NCBI GenBank assembly: GCA_937924335.1
Contig: CALDWW010000064.1
Span: 1 to 64,000 of the forward strand
Reading direction: 5' to 3'
Origin: an uncultured Gammaproteobacteria bacterium
Lineage (GTDB): Bacteria > Pseudomonadota > Gammaproteobacteria > Steroidobacterales > XN24
Length of the DNA: 64,000 nt
Each line of letters opens with the position of its first letter. The stretch's first letter is position 1. This document shows, one piece after another, positions 8,699-17,982 of the stretch. A program made the position numbers and the translations under genes. Under the pieces are notes generated by a model. That model was not told where the DNA came from. It did not search any database and worked only from the letters and a program-made list of their open reading frames with translations.

Positions 8699-11600
8699 TC
8701 ACAGAGAAGTTTCCCCCTGGGCGAACTGTCCGGTTGTCGTACCCGCCGGAACGGCTGCTATCGTCACGGCATCTTCGCCGACCCTGAGGAGGCTGGGCAG
8801 CAATATCAGGGTGAACAGCGTACTCACACTCATGCCGCCGACGATCACTGCCGCGAGACCCCGGTAGAGTTCGGTTCCGGCTCCTGGCACCAGCAGCAGG
8901 GGGAGCATCCCGAAGAGACTTGTCAGCGTGCTCATGAGGATCGGTCTCAGACGGTAGCGGACCGCCTGCTCCACTGCATCTCTGCGTGCGGTTCCCTGCC
9001 TTTCGGCCTCGCGAGTCTGGTGCACCAGCAGGATGGCGTTGTTAACGACCAGGCCGGTCAGGGTGATAAAACCGATCATGGTCAGAAGATCCATTGGCTG
9101 GAACGTGATGAGATTCGTGATCCTCAATGACACGACGCCACCGACGATGGCCAGGGGCAGGGCGAGGACGACCAGCAGACTGTCGCGGAACGAACGGAAC
9201 AAGGCACTCATCAACAAGTACAGGATGGCAATCGCAAGGGCCAGGCTCTGGGCCATGCTGCGTATCGCGGTGTCCTTGTCGTCGGCGGTCCCCTGATAGC
9301 TGATGTCGCCATCCTCAGGCAACTGCTCACGGATGGCAGGATCAACTTTCTCTCTGATGACATCGATCGCCGTCCCCAGCGGGACCTCCGCGGGGGGCGT
9401 AACGATCAGCGTTATCGTCCGGCGGCGATCGACACGCCTGATCTGATCAGGGCCCGCCGTTCTCTCGAGTGTCACGAGTTCACCAAGGGGTTGAACATTC
9501 CCGTCAGGAGTCGCCACGGGAGTGGCCATCAACTGCTCCGGGGTGGTCCACCCCCGACTGCGCAGGATGACATCCAGGCGCTCGTTGCCGTCGAAGTAAT
9601 CGCCTACATACAATCCGTCTCCGAGGGCCCGTACCACGCTCGACATGCTCTGGCGGTCCCAGCCCGACTCGACGATACGGCGTTCCTTCGGGATAAGGCG
9701 CAATTCCGGATCGGCCAGTTCGACTCCCGGGACCGGTCGCACGCGAGACCCGGGCAGGGCTTCCGCAATCGCGCCCATGCCTGTGGTCGCGGCGCCGAGC
9801 ATGGCGTCAATGTTGCGACTCTGAATATTGACGTCGATGGAGCGACCACCACCCAAGCGGCCGAAAATAGAGGCGCGGTTCATGAACGCTAGCGTGTCCG
9901 GGAAGCCGCGCAGGATCTCGGCATTGAATACCTGCACAAGCTCGTCGACGTCATCCCTGTTCTCCGCTCTGCCCCCCATGAAACCGAAGCGACCGAAGAT
10001 GCCCAGAAAATAATTGGCGATCTGCGGCTGTTTCTCGCCGCTGAGGTAGGGGGTGAGTCTCTCGTTGATGACGGCAGCGATCTCCTCCTGGGCGGAGGTG
10101 ACGCTAACCCCCGGGGGAGGGAGGATGATCCCGAACATGAAATTCTGCTGGCCTTCCGGGAGGTAGTCGGTCTCCGGCAGCAGCGTGGCGGACATGCCCA
10201 ATGACGTGATGATGAGTGATGCGATCCAGAAGGCACGCCGCCTGGGCGTGTCGGTGATGCGCATGACGAGCCGGGTGCCGTTTCGCCACCAGGACTCGTG
10301 TGGATCTTTTAGCTCTATGTTACGCAGCCAGCTGGTGGCTGCTGTCGGTATGATCGTTACCGCTATGATCAGCGACGCTACGACGGCGATCGCCATGGCG
10401 ATCGCCAGATCGGAGAACAGTTGTCCGGCAATGTCACGAAGGAACACGATGGGCAGGAAGATGGCGACCGTTGTCGCCGTCGATGCGACCAGGGCACCCC
10501 AGACCTGACTGGCTCCGGTCAGCGCTGCTTCTTCGCTGGGCGTTCCCTTCTCGCGTAATCGTACGATGTTTTCCAGCACGACGATCGCCGCGTCCAGGAC
10601 CATTCCGACGGCGAAAGCCAGACCGGCGAGCGAGATGATGTTGATCGTGCGCCCCGCGGCATTGAGCGCGACGAACGTGATAAACAAGGAGACCGGAATG
10701 GCGAGTGCGACCATCATCGTGGCGCGGAAACGACGCATGAACCACCACAGAATCGTTATCGCCAGGATGATGCCCAGTAACAGATTGTTTCTAAGCATCG
10801 CGATCGAGTCGGTAATGTAGATCGTCTCGTCGTAGACCTGTGTGATGGACAAACCGGCTCTACTGACCGGGCCGGCATTGAGACCGTCAATTGTCGTCTT
10901 CAGAGCCTCCATCACTTCGAGCACATTCACGTTCTGCTCGGGCTGGGCGTTCATGGCGATCGAAGGCCCGCCATTCTGGTTCAGCGTGCCGGAGGCATCA
11001 CGCAGGACGGTTTCGACAGTCGCAATGTCGTACAGATGTACCGGCTGTCCGTCCCGCCAGGCCAGCACCATGTCGTTGAAACTCTCTACGCTGTATTTGC
11101 CGGAGAAGCGCACCGTGTAAGATCGTCTGCCGACGTCCTGGAACCCGCCGGACACGTCATCGTTGTTGCCTGTGAGTCTGGCGAGCGTAGGGATGTCGAT
11201 GCCCAGAGCCGCAGTCTGATAGGGGTCGAAACTGATCCTGACCTCGCGGTTCCTGCCACCATAGATGTCGGCGGTTGCGATCCCCGGGATCTGCTCGACC
11301 CGGGACTGGATCACTTCCTCGACGAAATCCTGGTAACCCGTGATGTCCTGTTCATTGCCCGGCAACGGTTTGATTGCAAACCATGCGATGGCCGTTCCAA
11401 ATCGACCGCGACCTGCGTAGATGACCGGCTCGTCCACATCGGGTGGGTAGCTCGGCACCCGATTGAGACGGTTCATGACTTCGATCAGTGAACGTTCGAG
11501 ACGAGTGTCGACGCCGAAATACAGGGTGATCGAGGCGAATCCGCGGCTGGCGGAGGACTCGACTTTCTCGAGGCCAGGGAGTCCGCGCAAAGCGTCCTCC

Positions 11601-11800
11601 TGGGGTTCGACGATCTCTGCCTCCACCTCTTCCGGTGCCGCAGCGCGCCACCGCGTGCTGATCTCGATCAGGGGCCGTTCGACGTTCGGGATCATCTGGA
11701 CCGGCATGCGCAACAACGCGATCGATCCGAACATGAGCACCATAATGATACCCACGATCACAGCGACCGGATTGGCAATAGCCGGACGTGTCAGGTTCAC
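8699..11800 (-). CDS. RND efflux pump, inner-membrane permease
   Basis: A permease of 1033 residues if translation starts at GTG 11800, which is preceded by a GGGAGGG site 9 nt away and gives the family N-terminus (VNLTRPAIANPVAV). The frame runs open to 12499, but the extra 233 residues resemble no pump and overlap the divergent gene. Two repeats each contain six membrane helices and a large periplasmic loop, as in AcrB/HAE transporters. The TM4 proton-relay segment reads GMVLDAAIVVLEN, so only one of the usual two Asp is present. The gene order pump-adaptor is the reverse of most acrAB-like operons. Substrate unknown. Confidence 0.93.
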   Translation of the reverse strand: MNLTRPAIANPVAVIVGIIMVLMFGSIALLRMPVQMIPNVERPLIEISTRWRAAAPEEVEAEIVEPQEDALRGLPGLEKVESSASRGFASITLYFGVDTRLERSLIEVMNRLNRVPSYPPDVDEPVIYAGRGRFGTAIAWFAIKPLPGNEQDITGYQDFVEEVIQSRVEQIPGIATADIYGGRNREVRISFDPYQTAALGIDIPTLARLTGNNDDVSGGFQDVGRRSYTVRFSGKYSVESFNDMVLAWRDGQPVHLYDIATVETVLRDASGTLNQNGGPSIAMNAQPEQNVNVLEVMEALKTTIDGLNAGPVSRAGLSITQVYDETIYITDSIAMLRNNLLLGIILAITILWWFMRRFRATMMVALAIPVSLFITFVALNAAGRTINIISLAGLAFAVGMVLDAAIVVLENIVRLREKGTPSEEAALTGASQVWGALVASTATTVAIFLPIVFLRDIAGQLFSDLAIAMAIAVVASLIIAVTIIPTAATSWLRNIELKDPHESWWRNGTRLVMRITDTPRRRAFWIASLIITSLGMSATLLPETDYLPEGQQNFMFGIILPPPGVSVTSAQEEIAAVINERLTPYLSGEKQPQIANYFLGIFGRFGFMGGRAENRDDVDELVQVFNAEILRGFPDTLAFMNRASIFGRLGGGRSIDVNIQSRNIDAMLGAATTGMGAIAEALPGSRVRPVPGVELADPELRLIPKERRIVESGWDRQSMSSVVRALGDGLYVGDYFDGNERLDVILRSRGWTTPEQLMATPVATPDGNVQPLGELVTLERTAGPDQIRRVDRRRTITLIVTPPAEVPLGTAIDVIREKVDPAIREQLPEDGDISYQGTADDKDTAIRSMAQSLALAIAILYLLMSALFRSFRDSLLVVLALPLAIVGGVVSLRITNLITFQPMDLLTMIGFITLTGLVVNNAILLVHQTREAERQGTARRDAVEQAVRYRLRPILMSTLTSLFGMLPLLLVPGAGTELYRGLAAVIVGGMSVSTLFTLILLPSLLRVGEDAVTIAAVPAGTTTGQFAQGETSL

Positions 11801-11956
11801 GAATGTATGCCCTCCCTCGCGATGTACAATCGCGAAATTGTAGTCTTTCCGGGCACAATATGCCGCAGAAATTCCCGGAATCTGCAGGTCCGGAGCTGTC
11901 GTCTTGCGAACTTGCGATCGTCTGGCGGGTCTTTGAGTGGTAAGGGGTCGAATGAC

Positions 11957-12880
11957 GTGATCAGGTCTCTCTTCATCACCATTTTCTTGCCGACGATTGT
12001 TATCGTCGCTGCCTGTGGTCTGTGGGCATGTGAAAGGCCACAGGACCCAGGCACGGTCGCCGGAGAGGAAATTCCGGAGATGGACGTTTTCCTCGTCGAC
12101 ATCAGGAGCGATGGCGCGGTGCCGACTCTGGGGCCGCCCAGAAACGTCACGAGCCGGCCGGGCTACGATAACCAACCCGTGTTCCTGCCCGATAGTGCCG
12201 GATTCCTGTTCACCTCCTGGGTGGACATGCAGGCGGATACCTGCCGCTACGATATCGGCACTGAAGCGATCGAGCGGGTCACGGCGTCGACCTCCGGCGA
12301 GTGGGCGCCGGCGCTGACGCCCGATGGTCAGGGTTTTACGATCTCGAGGGATGAGCCGGAGGGGTATCAGCGCCTGTGGCGCTTCCCGATGAGTGGACGC
12401 TCCCTTGGCGTAGTGCTTCGAGACGTAACCGGCGCCGGGTATCACACCTGGGTCGACTCCGACACGATCGCTCTCTACATGCTGGCGGAGCCGCCGCAAC
12501 TGGCACTGGTAGACGTAGATACGGAAGAGCGGCGGATAGTGGCCTCTGGCGTGGGTCGTTGTATCCAGCGGGTGCCAGGACGGCGAGAGCTCGCCTTTGT
12601 CGACAAGAGCAATCCCGAAGCCTGGGTGATCAGATACCTGGACCTTGAGACGATGCGCACCTCCCGCGCGGTGCCGGCGACGGCAGGCAGCGAGGATTTC
12701 GCGATCGGCATCGACGGCTCGATTCTGATGGGAGAAGGCGCTCGTCTATTCCGCTACCCCAGCGGCGGCAGCGACTGGGAACTGCTCGGTGACTGGAGCC
12801 ACCTGTTGAGTGGGAGTATCACCCGGATAGCATTGAGCCCAACCGGTAGACACATGGCAATCGTAGTGAAGGAGTCCTGA
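11957..12880 (+). CDS. Putative lipoprotein with TolB-like beta-propeller repeats
   Basis: About 307 residues. GTG 11957 is chosen because it starts a lipoprotein signal sequence (hydrophobic stretch, then VAAC lipobox near residue 17) and follows an AAGGGG site. The frame is open further upstream only over the divergent pump promoter. The body has repeated short strands of the form 'QPVFLPDSAGFLFTS', 'APALTPDGQGFTIS' and 'ALSPTGRHMAI', the pattern of WD40/PD40 TolB-type propeller blades. A role as a surface or periplasmic binding protein is likely but unproven. The GFA-type gene follows 1 bp after its stop, suggesting an operon. Confidence 0.75.
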   Translation: MIRSLFITIFLPTIVIVAACGLWACERPQDPGTVAGEEIPEMDVFLVDIRSDGAVPTLGPPRNVTSRPGYDNQPVFLPDSAGFLFTSWVDMQADTCRYDIGTEAIERVTASTSGEWAPALTPDGQGFTISRDEPEGYQRLWRFPMSGRSLGVVLRDVTGAGYHTWVDSDTIALYMLAEPPQLALVDVDTEERRIVASGVGRCIQRVPGRRELAFVDKSNPEAWVIRYLDLETMRTSRAVPATAGSEDFAIGIDGSILMGEGARLFRYPSGGSDWELLGDWSHLLSGSITRIALSPTGRHMAIVVKES

Positions 12881-12881
12881 T

Positions 12882-13286
12882 ATGAGCCGGTCCGGGGAGG
12901 CGAAGATGGTTCGGCATGGCGGTAGCTGTCACTGCGGTGCTGTGAGTTTCGAGGTCGAAGCGCCAGCGGATCTGGAGCTACATGACTGCAACTGTTCCAT
13001 ATGTTCCATGACGGGATTTCTGCACCTCATCGTTCCGAAGAGCCGATTCCACTTGCTCGGCGGTGATGATCAACTCCAGGAGTATCGCTTCAATACCGGC
13101 GTCGCACGACACCTGTTCTGCGGAAAATGTGGCGTCAAGTCCTTCTATGTCCCGCGTTCCAATCCCGACGGCATAAGCGTGAACTTCCGTTGCCTGGATC
13201 GGGGGCAGGTGCGGTCCTGGAAGGTTCTTGCTTTCGACGGCCAACACTGGGAAGCATCTGCAGCTGAGCTGAACCACCTGGCCTGA
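12882..13286 (+). CDS. GFA/CENP-V domain protein (glutathione-dependent formaldehyde-activating family)
   Basis: A 134-residue zinc protein. The family's Cys ligands are visible: CHC (16, 18), CNCSIC (36, 38, 41) and FCGKC (80, 83). Members of PF04828 include a proposed S-hydroxymethylglutathione synthase, but most are of unknown activity. ATG 12882 has AAGGAG 8 nt upstream. An internal ATG at 12906 also has an excellent GGGGAGG site, and it could be used to give a protein 8 residues shorter. The gene lies directly behind the propeller lipoprotein. Confidence 0.88.
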   Translation: MSRSGEAKMVRHGGSCHCGAVSFEVEAPADLELHDCNCSICSMTGFLHLIVPKSRFHLLGGDDQLQEYRFNTGVARHLFCGKCGVKSFYVPRSNPDGISVNFRCLDRGQVRSWKVLAFDGQHWEASAAELNHLA

Positions 13287-13291
13287 GTCGG

Positions 13292-13936
13292 CTAGTCCGG
13301 ATCATTTGCAGCAGTCCTGAAGCACTCTGCCGGCTGCGGCGTGCAGAGTAGTTGCTGATCATCGGGTCGGGCTCGCCGGGTGATCACGATGACCCAGTAG
13401 TCGACGTGCGGAGAATAGATATCGCGCACATAGGCTATGCCGAATTCGTCCTGTTCCTGGAAGACGGGCCCCTCACCCAACAGGTGGGGACGGTGGGATC
13501 GCGAATCCACCAGCGCACGCCAGACGGCGTGGGGGGACTCGACACCTCCCACAATCGATTCGATATTGTTCGACAGCCCTCCCAGATACGACGGCGGCAG
13601 CGGGTACCCCGTATCCCTCAGAAGCTGATTCGGGCCTTTTCCTTCGGGAGTCCTGTGTGCCAGGTAGCCGCGACGAGCCATGTCGAGCGCCCGGCGCCGG
13701 GCGAATGCCTGGAGTTCGGGCCTGCAAGCCATCGATACCCTTTGCTGCTTGCCGCCCAGCAGCAGGGCGGCCAATTGAAATTCGCGATGATCCAGATCAC
13801 AGGTGGTCCCCGATGACTCCGGGGCCATCGAAGCCTGGGGTGATGCCGAGGCGGCGGCTGCCCAGGCGATTGTGGCAAGGAGCGCCACGAAGCTCGTTCG
13901 GGCGCGTGCCATGGCTGGAGGATAAGCTGAGCGCAT
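13292..13936 (-). CDS. CAP/SCP-domain secreted protein
   Basis: About 214 residues with a Sec signal peptide (hydrophobic AFVALLATIAWAAAASA-like stretch). It then resembles the CAP (cysteine-rich secretory protein/PR-1) fold: FARRRALDMARRGYLAHRTPEGKGPNQLL is the typical 'helix plus H-x-P-xG' start, and FGIAYVRD and VDYWVIVITR are late strands. Bacterial CAP proteins are extracytoplasmic and mostly uncharacterised. No convincing ribosome-binding site marks the start. ATG 13936 and ATG 13912 are both possible; the frame is open to 14182 but that part lies under the divergent SH3-protein gene. It is convergent with the GFA gene. Confidence 0.7.
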   Translation of the reverse strand: MRSAYPPAMARARTSFVALLATIAWAAAASASPQASMAPESSGTTCDLDHREFQLAALLLGGKQQRVSMACRPELQAFARRRALDMARRGYLAHRTPEGKGPNQLLRDTGYPLPPSYLGGLSNNIESIVGGVESPHAVWRALVDSRSHRPHLLGEGPVFQEQDEFGIAYVRDIYSPHVDYWVIVITRRARPDDQQLLCTPQPAECFRTAANDPD

Positions 13937-14080
13937 GAATTCAGCGATGGATCCGTTCGACAAGCCTATGATTATATGGACTCTCAGCCGCTGGTTGGAG
14001 TTCCTGGGCGGATGGGGATGGGATCGCGACGCCGGCGGGTTAAAATGGACGACTTGTATCTTCATCCGGACACGTTTCTC

Positions 14081-14698
14081 ATGAGATTGCTTGGCGTATT
14101 TGTGGTGCTCACGATCCTGCCGCTGGTCTCGCAGGCTGAGACCCGGTTTGTCGAGGTGGAAGTCACGCTCCGCAGCGGACAAGGCACCGAGTTCGAGATT
14201 GTTCGGATGATTCGATCCGGGACGCCGTTAGAGGTTCTGGAGTCGAACTCGCGCACCGGGTATAGCCGGGTGCAGATGCCGGGTGGTACGGGTGGCTGGG
14301 TCCTTACACGCTACCTGACTTCCAATCCTGTCGGAGCGGAACAACTGGTCGCGGCGCGGCAGACTGTCGATCAGCTGACCCGGGAAAACCGCGAATTGAC
14401 CGGTGAACGCAATCGATACATGACGGAGGCCGACAATCTTGCTGCAGAGCTTGCCCGGCTGAAGGATCTCTCCGCCAATGCGCTTGCTCTGGAAGATTCG
14501 AATCAACAGTTTCAGGCGCGACTGAAACGTGCCGATGAGACCATCGCCAAGCTCGAGAAGGACAATGCCCGCCTGAGCTCAACCGGTAACCGAGACTGGT
14601 TCCTCGCAGGTGGTGGCGTCCTGGTGATCGGCATCCTGCTGGGAGTCATACTTCCGCGGTTGCGGTGGCGCCGCAAGCGGAGCTGGAGTGATCTCTGA
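14081..14698 (+). CDS. ygiM: TIGR04211-type SH3 domain membrane protein (YgiM-like)
   Basis: A 205-residue protein with the architecture of E. coli YgiM (206 residues). It has a signal peptide ending SQA, a bacterial SH3 domain (about 22-85: VTLRSGQGTEFEIVRMI, then GWVLTRYL), a coiled coil (about 95-170, REL/NLAAELARL heptads) and a C-terminal transmembrane helix (about 175-195) followed by a basic tail. The SH3 domain should face the periplasm and may bind peptidoglycan peptides. ATG 14081 gives the family length; an upstream in-frame ATG at 14045 overlaps a TAAAAT promoter-like element. Confidence 0.85.
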   Translation: MRLLGVFVVLTILPLVSQAETRFVEVEVTLRSGQGTEFEIVRMIRSGTPLEVLESNSRTGYSRVQMPGGTGGWVLTRYLTSNPVGAEQLVAARQTVDQLTRENRELTGERNRYMTEADNLAAELARLKDLSANALALEDSNQQFQARLKRADETIAKLEKDNARLSSTGNRDWFLAGGGVLVIGILLGVILPRLRWRRKRSWSDL

Positions 14699-14702
14699 CG
14701 GC

Positions 14703-17057
14703 CTAGACTTCCTTGCCGGCGAGAAACATCCAGGTCTCGACAACAGTGTCAGGATTCAGAGACATGCTCTCGATGCCTTCATCCAGTAACCAGCGGGCCA
14801 GATCGGGGTGATCCGAAGGGCCCTGACCGCAGATGCCGATATACTTTCCGGCATTCCGGCACGCCTGGATCGCCATCGATAACAGTGCCTTGACGGCTGC
14901 GTCCCGCTCGTCGAACAGGTCGGCGATGATGGCGGAATCCCGATCCAGGCCCAGCGTAAGTTGCGTCATGTCGTTCGAGCCGATGGACATGCCGTCGAAA
15001 TGCTGGAGGAACTCATCGGCCAGCAGGGCGTTCGAAGGAATCTCGCACATCATGATGATCTTGAGGTCATCCTTGCCGCTCTCCAGCCCGTTACTGGCCA
15101 GCAGTTCTGTCACCTGGCGTGCCTCGTCCACCGTTCGCACGAACGGCACCATGACCTGCACATTCCTCAGGCCCATGTCCTCCCGGACTTTCAGCAACGC
15201 CCGGCACTCCAGCTCGAAGCACGGCCGGAAAGACTCGGCTACGTATCGTGAAGCACCGCGAAAGCCCAGCATGGGGTTCTCTTCATGCGGTTCGTACATG
15301 CTGCCGCCGATCAGATTGGCATACTCGTTGGATTTGAAATCTGACAGACGGACGATGACTGGTTCAGGGGCGAAGGCGGCGCCGATACACGCGATGCCTT
15401 CTGCGAGTCGGTCCACGAAGAAGCCGATGGGATCATCGTATCCGGCCATCTGATGACGCACCGTCTGCTTGAGAGTGTCGTCCAGAGAGTCGAACTCCAA
15501 CAGGGCTCGCGGGTGGACGCCGATCATGCGGTTGAGTATGAACTCCAGCCGGGCGAGGCCGACGCCATGATGCGGGATGCTGCTGAAGTCGAAGGCGCGA
15601 TCAGGATTGCCGACGTTCATCATGATCTTGACGGGGATGTCCGGCAGGGTGCCGAGTTCGATTGTCTGCTCCTCGTACTCGAGGATCCCTTCGTAAATCC
15701 GCCCCTCGTCACCCTCTGCGCAGGACACCGTCACGGCCATGCCGTCCTTGAGTACCTCGGTGGCGTCGCCGCAGCCGACGACGGCCGGAATCCCGAGTTC
15801 GCGGGCAATGATGGCAGCGTGGCAGGTTCGCCCCCCCCGGTTGGTGACGATCGCAGCCGCGCGTTTCATGATCGGTTCCCAGTCGGGATCGGTCATGTCT
15901 GCCACAAGGACGTCGCCGGGCTGAACCCGATTCATCTCTGAGACACTGCTGATGACCCGGGCGGTGCCGGCGCCGATACGGTGCCCGATACTGCGTCCGG
16001 TTATCACGATCCGCGACTGTCCCTTCAGGTGATATCTCTCGAGCGCGCCGCTGCGGCTCTGTACGGTCTCCGGACGCGCCTGCAGGATGTAGATCTTGCC
16101 GTCTTCTCCATCCTTGCCCCACTCGATGTCCATTGGACAGCCGTAGTGATCCTCTATAGTAAGTGCCTGGCGGGCAAGCTCCATGACGTCGTCATCTGAC
16201 AGGCAGAACCGCTCCCGGTCTTCCGCAGGGACGTCGATCGTGTCTGTGGGCGAGTCGGCACCATCCCCAAAGACCATCTTGATCGCCTTGGCCCCGAGCG
16301 TCCGTCTGATTACAGGGTACTTTCCGGATCGCAGGGCCGGCTTGTAGACGTAGTGCTCATCCGGATTGACCGCTCCCTGGACGACGGTTTCTCCCAGGCC
16401 CCAGGCCGAGGTAATGAAAACCAGATCCCGGAACCCGGTCTCGGTGTCCAGGGTGAACATGACGCCGCTGGCGCCGATGTCACTGCGAACCATGTTCTGG
16501 ATCCCGGCGGACAGGGCAACCAGCCGATGATCGAACCCCTGGTGGACTCTGTAGGCGATGGCCCGGTCATTGAACAGGGAGGCAAAGACCTCGTGCACCG
16601 CGATGATCACCTGTTTCAGCCCACGGACATTGAGATACGTTTCCTGTTGACCGGCGAATGACGCCTCGGGCAGATCTTCGGCGGTAGCGGAGGAGCGCAC
16701 GGCCACCGAAATTTCCCGGCCGGCAGACATCTCTGTCCATGCGCGTTCCACATCGTCCTGCAGTTGCTTCTGCAGCGGCGTTTCTCGGATCCAGGAACGG
16801 ATCTGGTGTCCAGTGCGGGCCAGTTGGTCCACGTCGTCGACATCAAGGGTTTCGAGTGCTTCGTGGATCTTCGCGTCGAGCCCTTCCTGACCAACAAAAT
16901 CGCGGTAGGCCGCCGCAGTCGTGGCGAATCCGCCCGGTACGGTGACGCCCAGACCGGCCAGGTTGGATATCATTTCACCCAGAGAGGCGTTCTTCCCCCC
17001 CACGGATTCGACGTCACCCATGCCGAGTTTGTCGAGCCGGATAATATAAGGCTCCAC
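14703..17057 (-). CDS. ppsA: Phosphoenolpyruvate synthase
   Basis: A 784-residue PEP synthase (pyruvate + ATP + H2O to PEP + AMP + Pi), the gluconeogenic enzyme. The N-terminal ATP-grasp domain opens with [11 protein letters not shown] and has a [20 protein letters not shown] segment. The swivelling His domain has [17 protein letters not shown] with phospho-His at about 413. The C-terminal barrel ends with CGQGPSDHP and SLNPDTV. All expected motifs are present and the length is normal. It is divergently transcribed from ppsR, its dedicated kinase/phosphorylase. Confidence 0.97.
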   Translation of the reverse strand: MEPYIIRLDKLGMGDVESVGGKNASLGEMISNLAGLGVTVPGGFATTAAAYRDFVGQEGLDAKIHEALETLDVDDVDQLARTGHQIRSWIRETPLQKQLQDDVERAWTEMSAGREISVAVRSSATAEDLPEASFAGQQETYLNVRGLKQVIIAVHEVFASLFNDRAIAYRVHQGFDHRLVALSAGIQNMVRSDIGASGVMFTLDTETGFRDLVFITSAWGLGETVVQGAVNPDEHYVYKPALRSGKYPVIRRTLGAKAIKMVFGDGADSPTDTIDVPAEDRERFCLSDDDVMELARQALTIEDHYGCPMDIEWGKDGEDGKIYILQARPETVQSRSGALERYHLKGQSRIVITGRSIGHRIGAGTARVISSVSEMNRVQPGDVLVADMTDPDWEPIMKRAAAIVTNRGGRTCHAAIIARELGIPAVVGCGDATEVLKDGMAVTVSCAEGDEGRIYEGILEYEEQTIELGTLPDIPVKIMMNVGNPDRAFDFSSIPHHGVGLARLEFILNRMIGVHPRALLEFDSLDDTLKQTVRHQMAGYDDPIGFFVDRLAEGIACIGAAFAPEPVIVRLSDFKSNEYANLIGGSMYEPHEENPMLGFRGASRYVAESFRPCFELECRALLKVREDMGLRNVQVMVPFVRTVDEARQVTELLASNGLESGKDDLKIIMMCEIPSNALLADEFLQHFDGMSIGSNDMTQLTLGLDRDSAIIADLFDERDAAVKALLSMAIQACRNAGKYIGICGQGPSDHPDLARWLLDEGIESMSLNPDTVVETWMFLAGKEV

Positions 17058-17097
17058 GTCATGCCCCCTTGGTTTTCCTCATTCGGAAATGCAAAAT

Positions 17098-17123
17098 GCC
17101 CGCGGACAAGCAGTGTAGCGGGC
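17098..17123. repeat. Inverted repeat in the ppsA-ppsR divergent promoter region
   Basis: GCCCGC at 17098-17103 is repeated inverted as GCGGGC at 17118-17123 with a 14-nt loop. It lies 14 bp before the ppsR start codon, so it could form a leader hairpin or serve as an operator. No further evidence. Confidence 0.4.
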
Positions 17124-17136
17124 CACAGGTCGAGTC

Positions 17137-17982
17137 ATGAATCACCGAACAGTATTCTTCGTATCAGACCAGACTGGGATCACTGCAGAGACGCTTGGTC
17201 ACAGCCTGATGACGCAGTTCGGCGGTCTGAAATTTCGGAGCGTCACTGTGCCATTTATCGATAGCGTTGACAAGGCGAAGAAGACCGTCAACAGGATCAA
17301 TCTCACGGCCGACGTAGAAGGCTCCAGGCCCATCGTATTCGCAACGCTCGTGACAGATGAGATTCGGGAGGTCCTGGTGCAGAGCAGGGGCCTCTTCCTG
17401 GACTTTTTCGATGCCTTTATCGGGCCGCTGGAACGTGAGCTGGAACTCCGATCCTCGCACACGGTAGGGATGGCTCACGGCGTCTCCAATACGACCGCGT
17501 ATGCCCGCCGCATCGACGCCATGAACTTTGCACTCGATAACGACGACGGTGCGAGTACACGCGGTTATCAGCGTGCGGACGTCATCCTTGTCGGCGTCTC
17601 GCGTTCAGGCAAGACACCGACCTGCCTTTACATGGCGCTGCATTACGGTGTCTTCCCGGCAAACTACCCGCTGGCGGAAGAAGAGTTTGAGAAAGGAAAA
17701 CTGCCTGCTGCTCTCGAGCCCTATCGTCACAAGTTGTACGGACTCACAATTTCTCCGCAGAGGTTGCAACAGGTGCGCAGCGAAAGGCGTCCCGGAAGTC
17801 GGTATGCCTCCACTCAGCAGGTGAGTTTCGAATTGCGCTCGGCCAAGGCCCTTTTCGACAAGAACGGAATCCCGTTTCTGGACACCTCCGAGTGTTCTAT
17901 CGAGGAGATTGCCAGCACAGTCCTGCACAGCAAGGGATTACTCGATCGGGATGACGAGCCCGCTCAGTCGGATCCGGCCTAG
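17137..17982 (+). CDS. ppsR: PEP synthase regulatory protein (bifunctional kinase/pyrophosphorylase)
   Basis: A 281-residue DUF299 protein (E. coli PpsR is 277). It starts with the family signature VFFVSDQTGITAETLGHSL and has the P-loop GVSRSGKTPTCLYMA at about 153-167. It inactivates PpsA by ADP-dependent phosphorylation of a Thr next to the catalytic His and reactivates it by Pi-dependent removal. The divergent ppsA gene and its intact His domain support this assignment. The last 4 bp overlap the end of the convergent phosphoglucomutase gene. Confidence 0.96.
   Translation: MNHRTVFFVSDQTGITAETLGHSLMTQFGGLKFRSVTVPFIDSVDKAKKTVNRINLTADVEGSRPIVFATLVTDEIREVLVQSRGLFLDFFDAFIGPLERELELRSSHTVGMAHGVSNTTAYARRIDAMNFALDNDDGASTRGYQRADVILVGVSRSGKTPTCLYMALHYGVFPANYPLAEEEFEKGKLPAALEPYRHKLYGLTISPQRLQQVRSERRPGSRYASTQQVSFELRSAKALFDKNGIPFLDTSECSIEEIASTVLHSKGLLDRDDEPAQSDPA

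Noticed and set aside
11801..12499. N-terminal extension of the RND pump frame by 233 residues
   Set aside because: The extra sequence is Arg/Gly/Pro-rich with no RND features, overlaps the divergent lipoprotein gene, and a GTG with a strong GGGAGGG site at 11800 gives the normal pump start.
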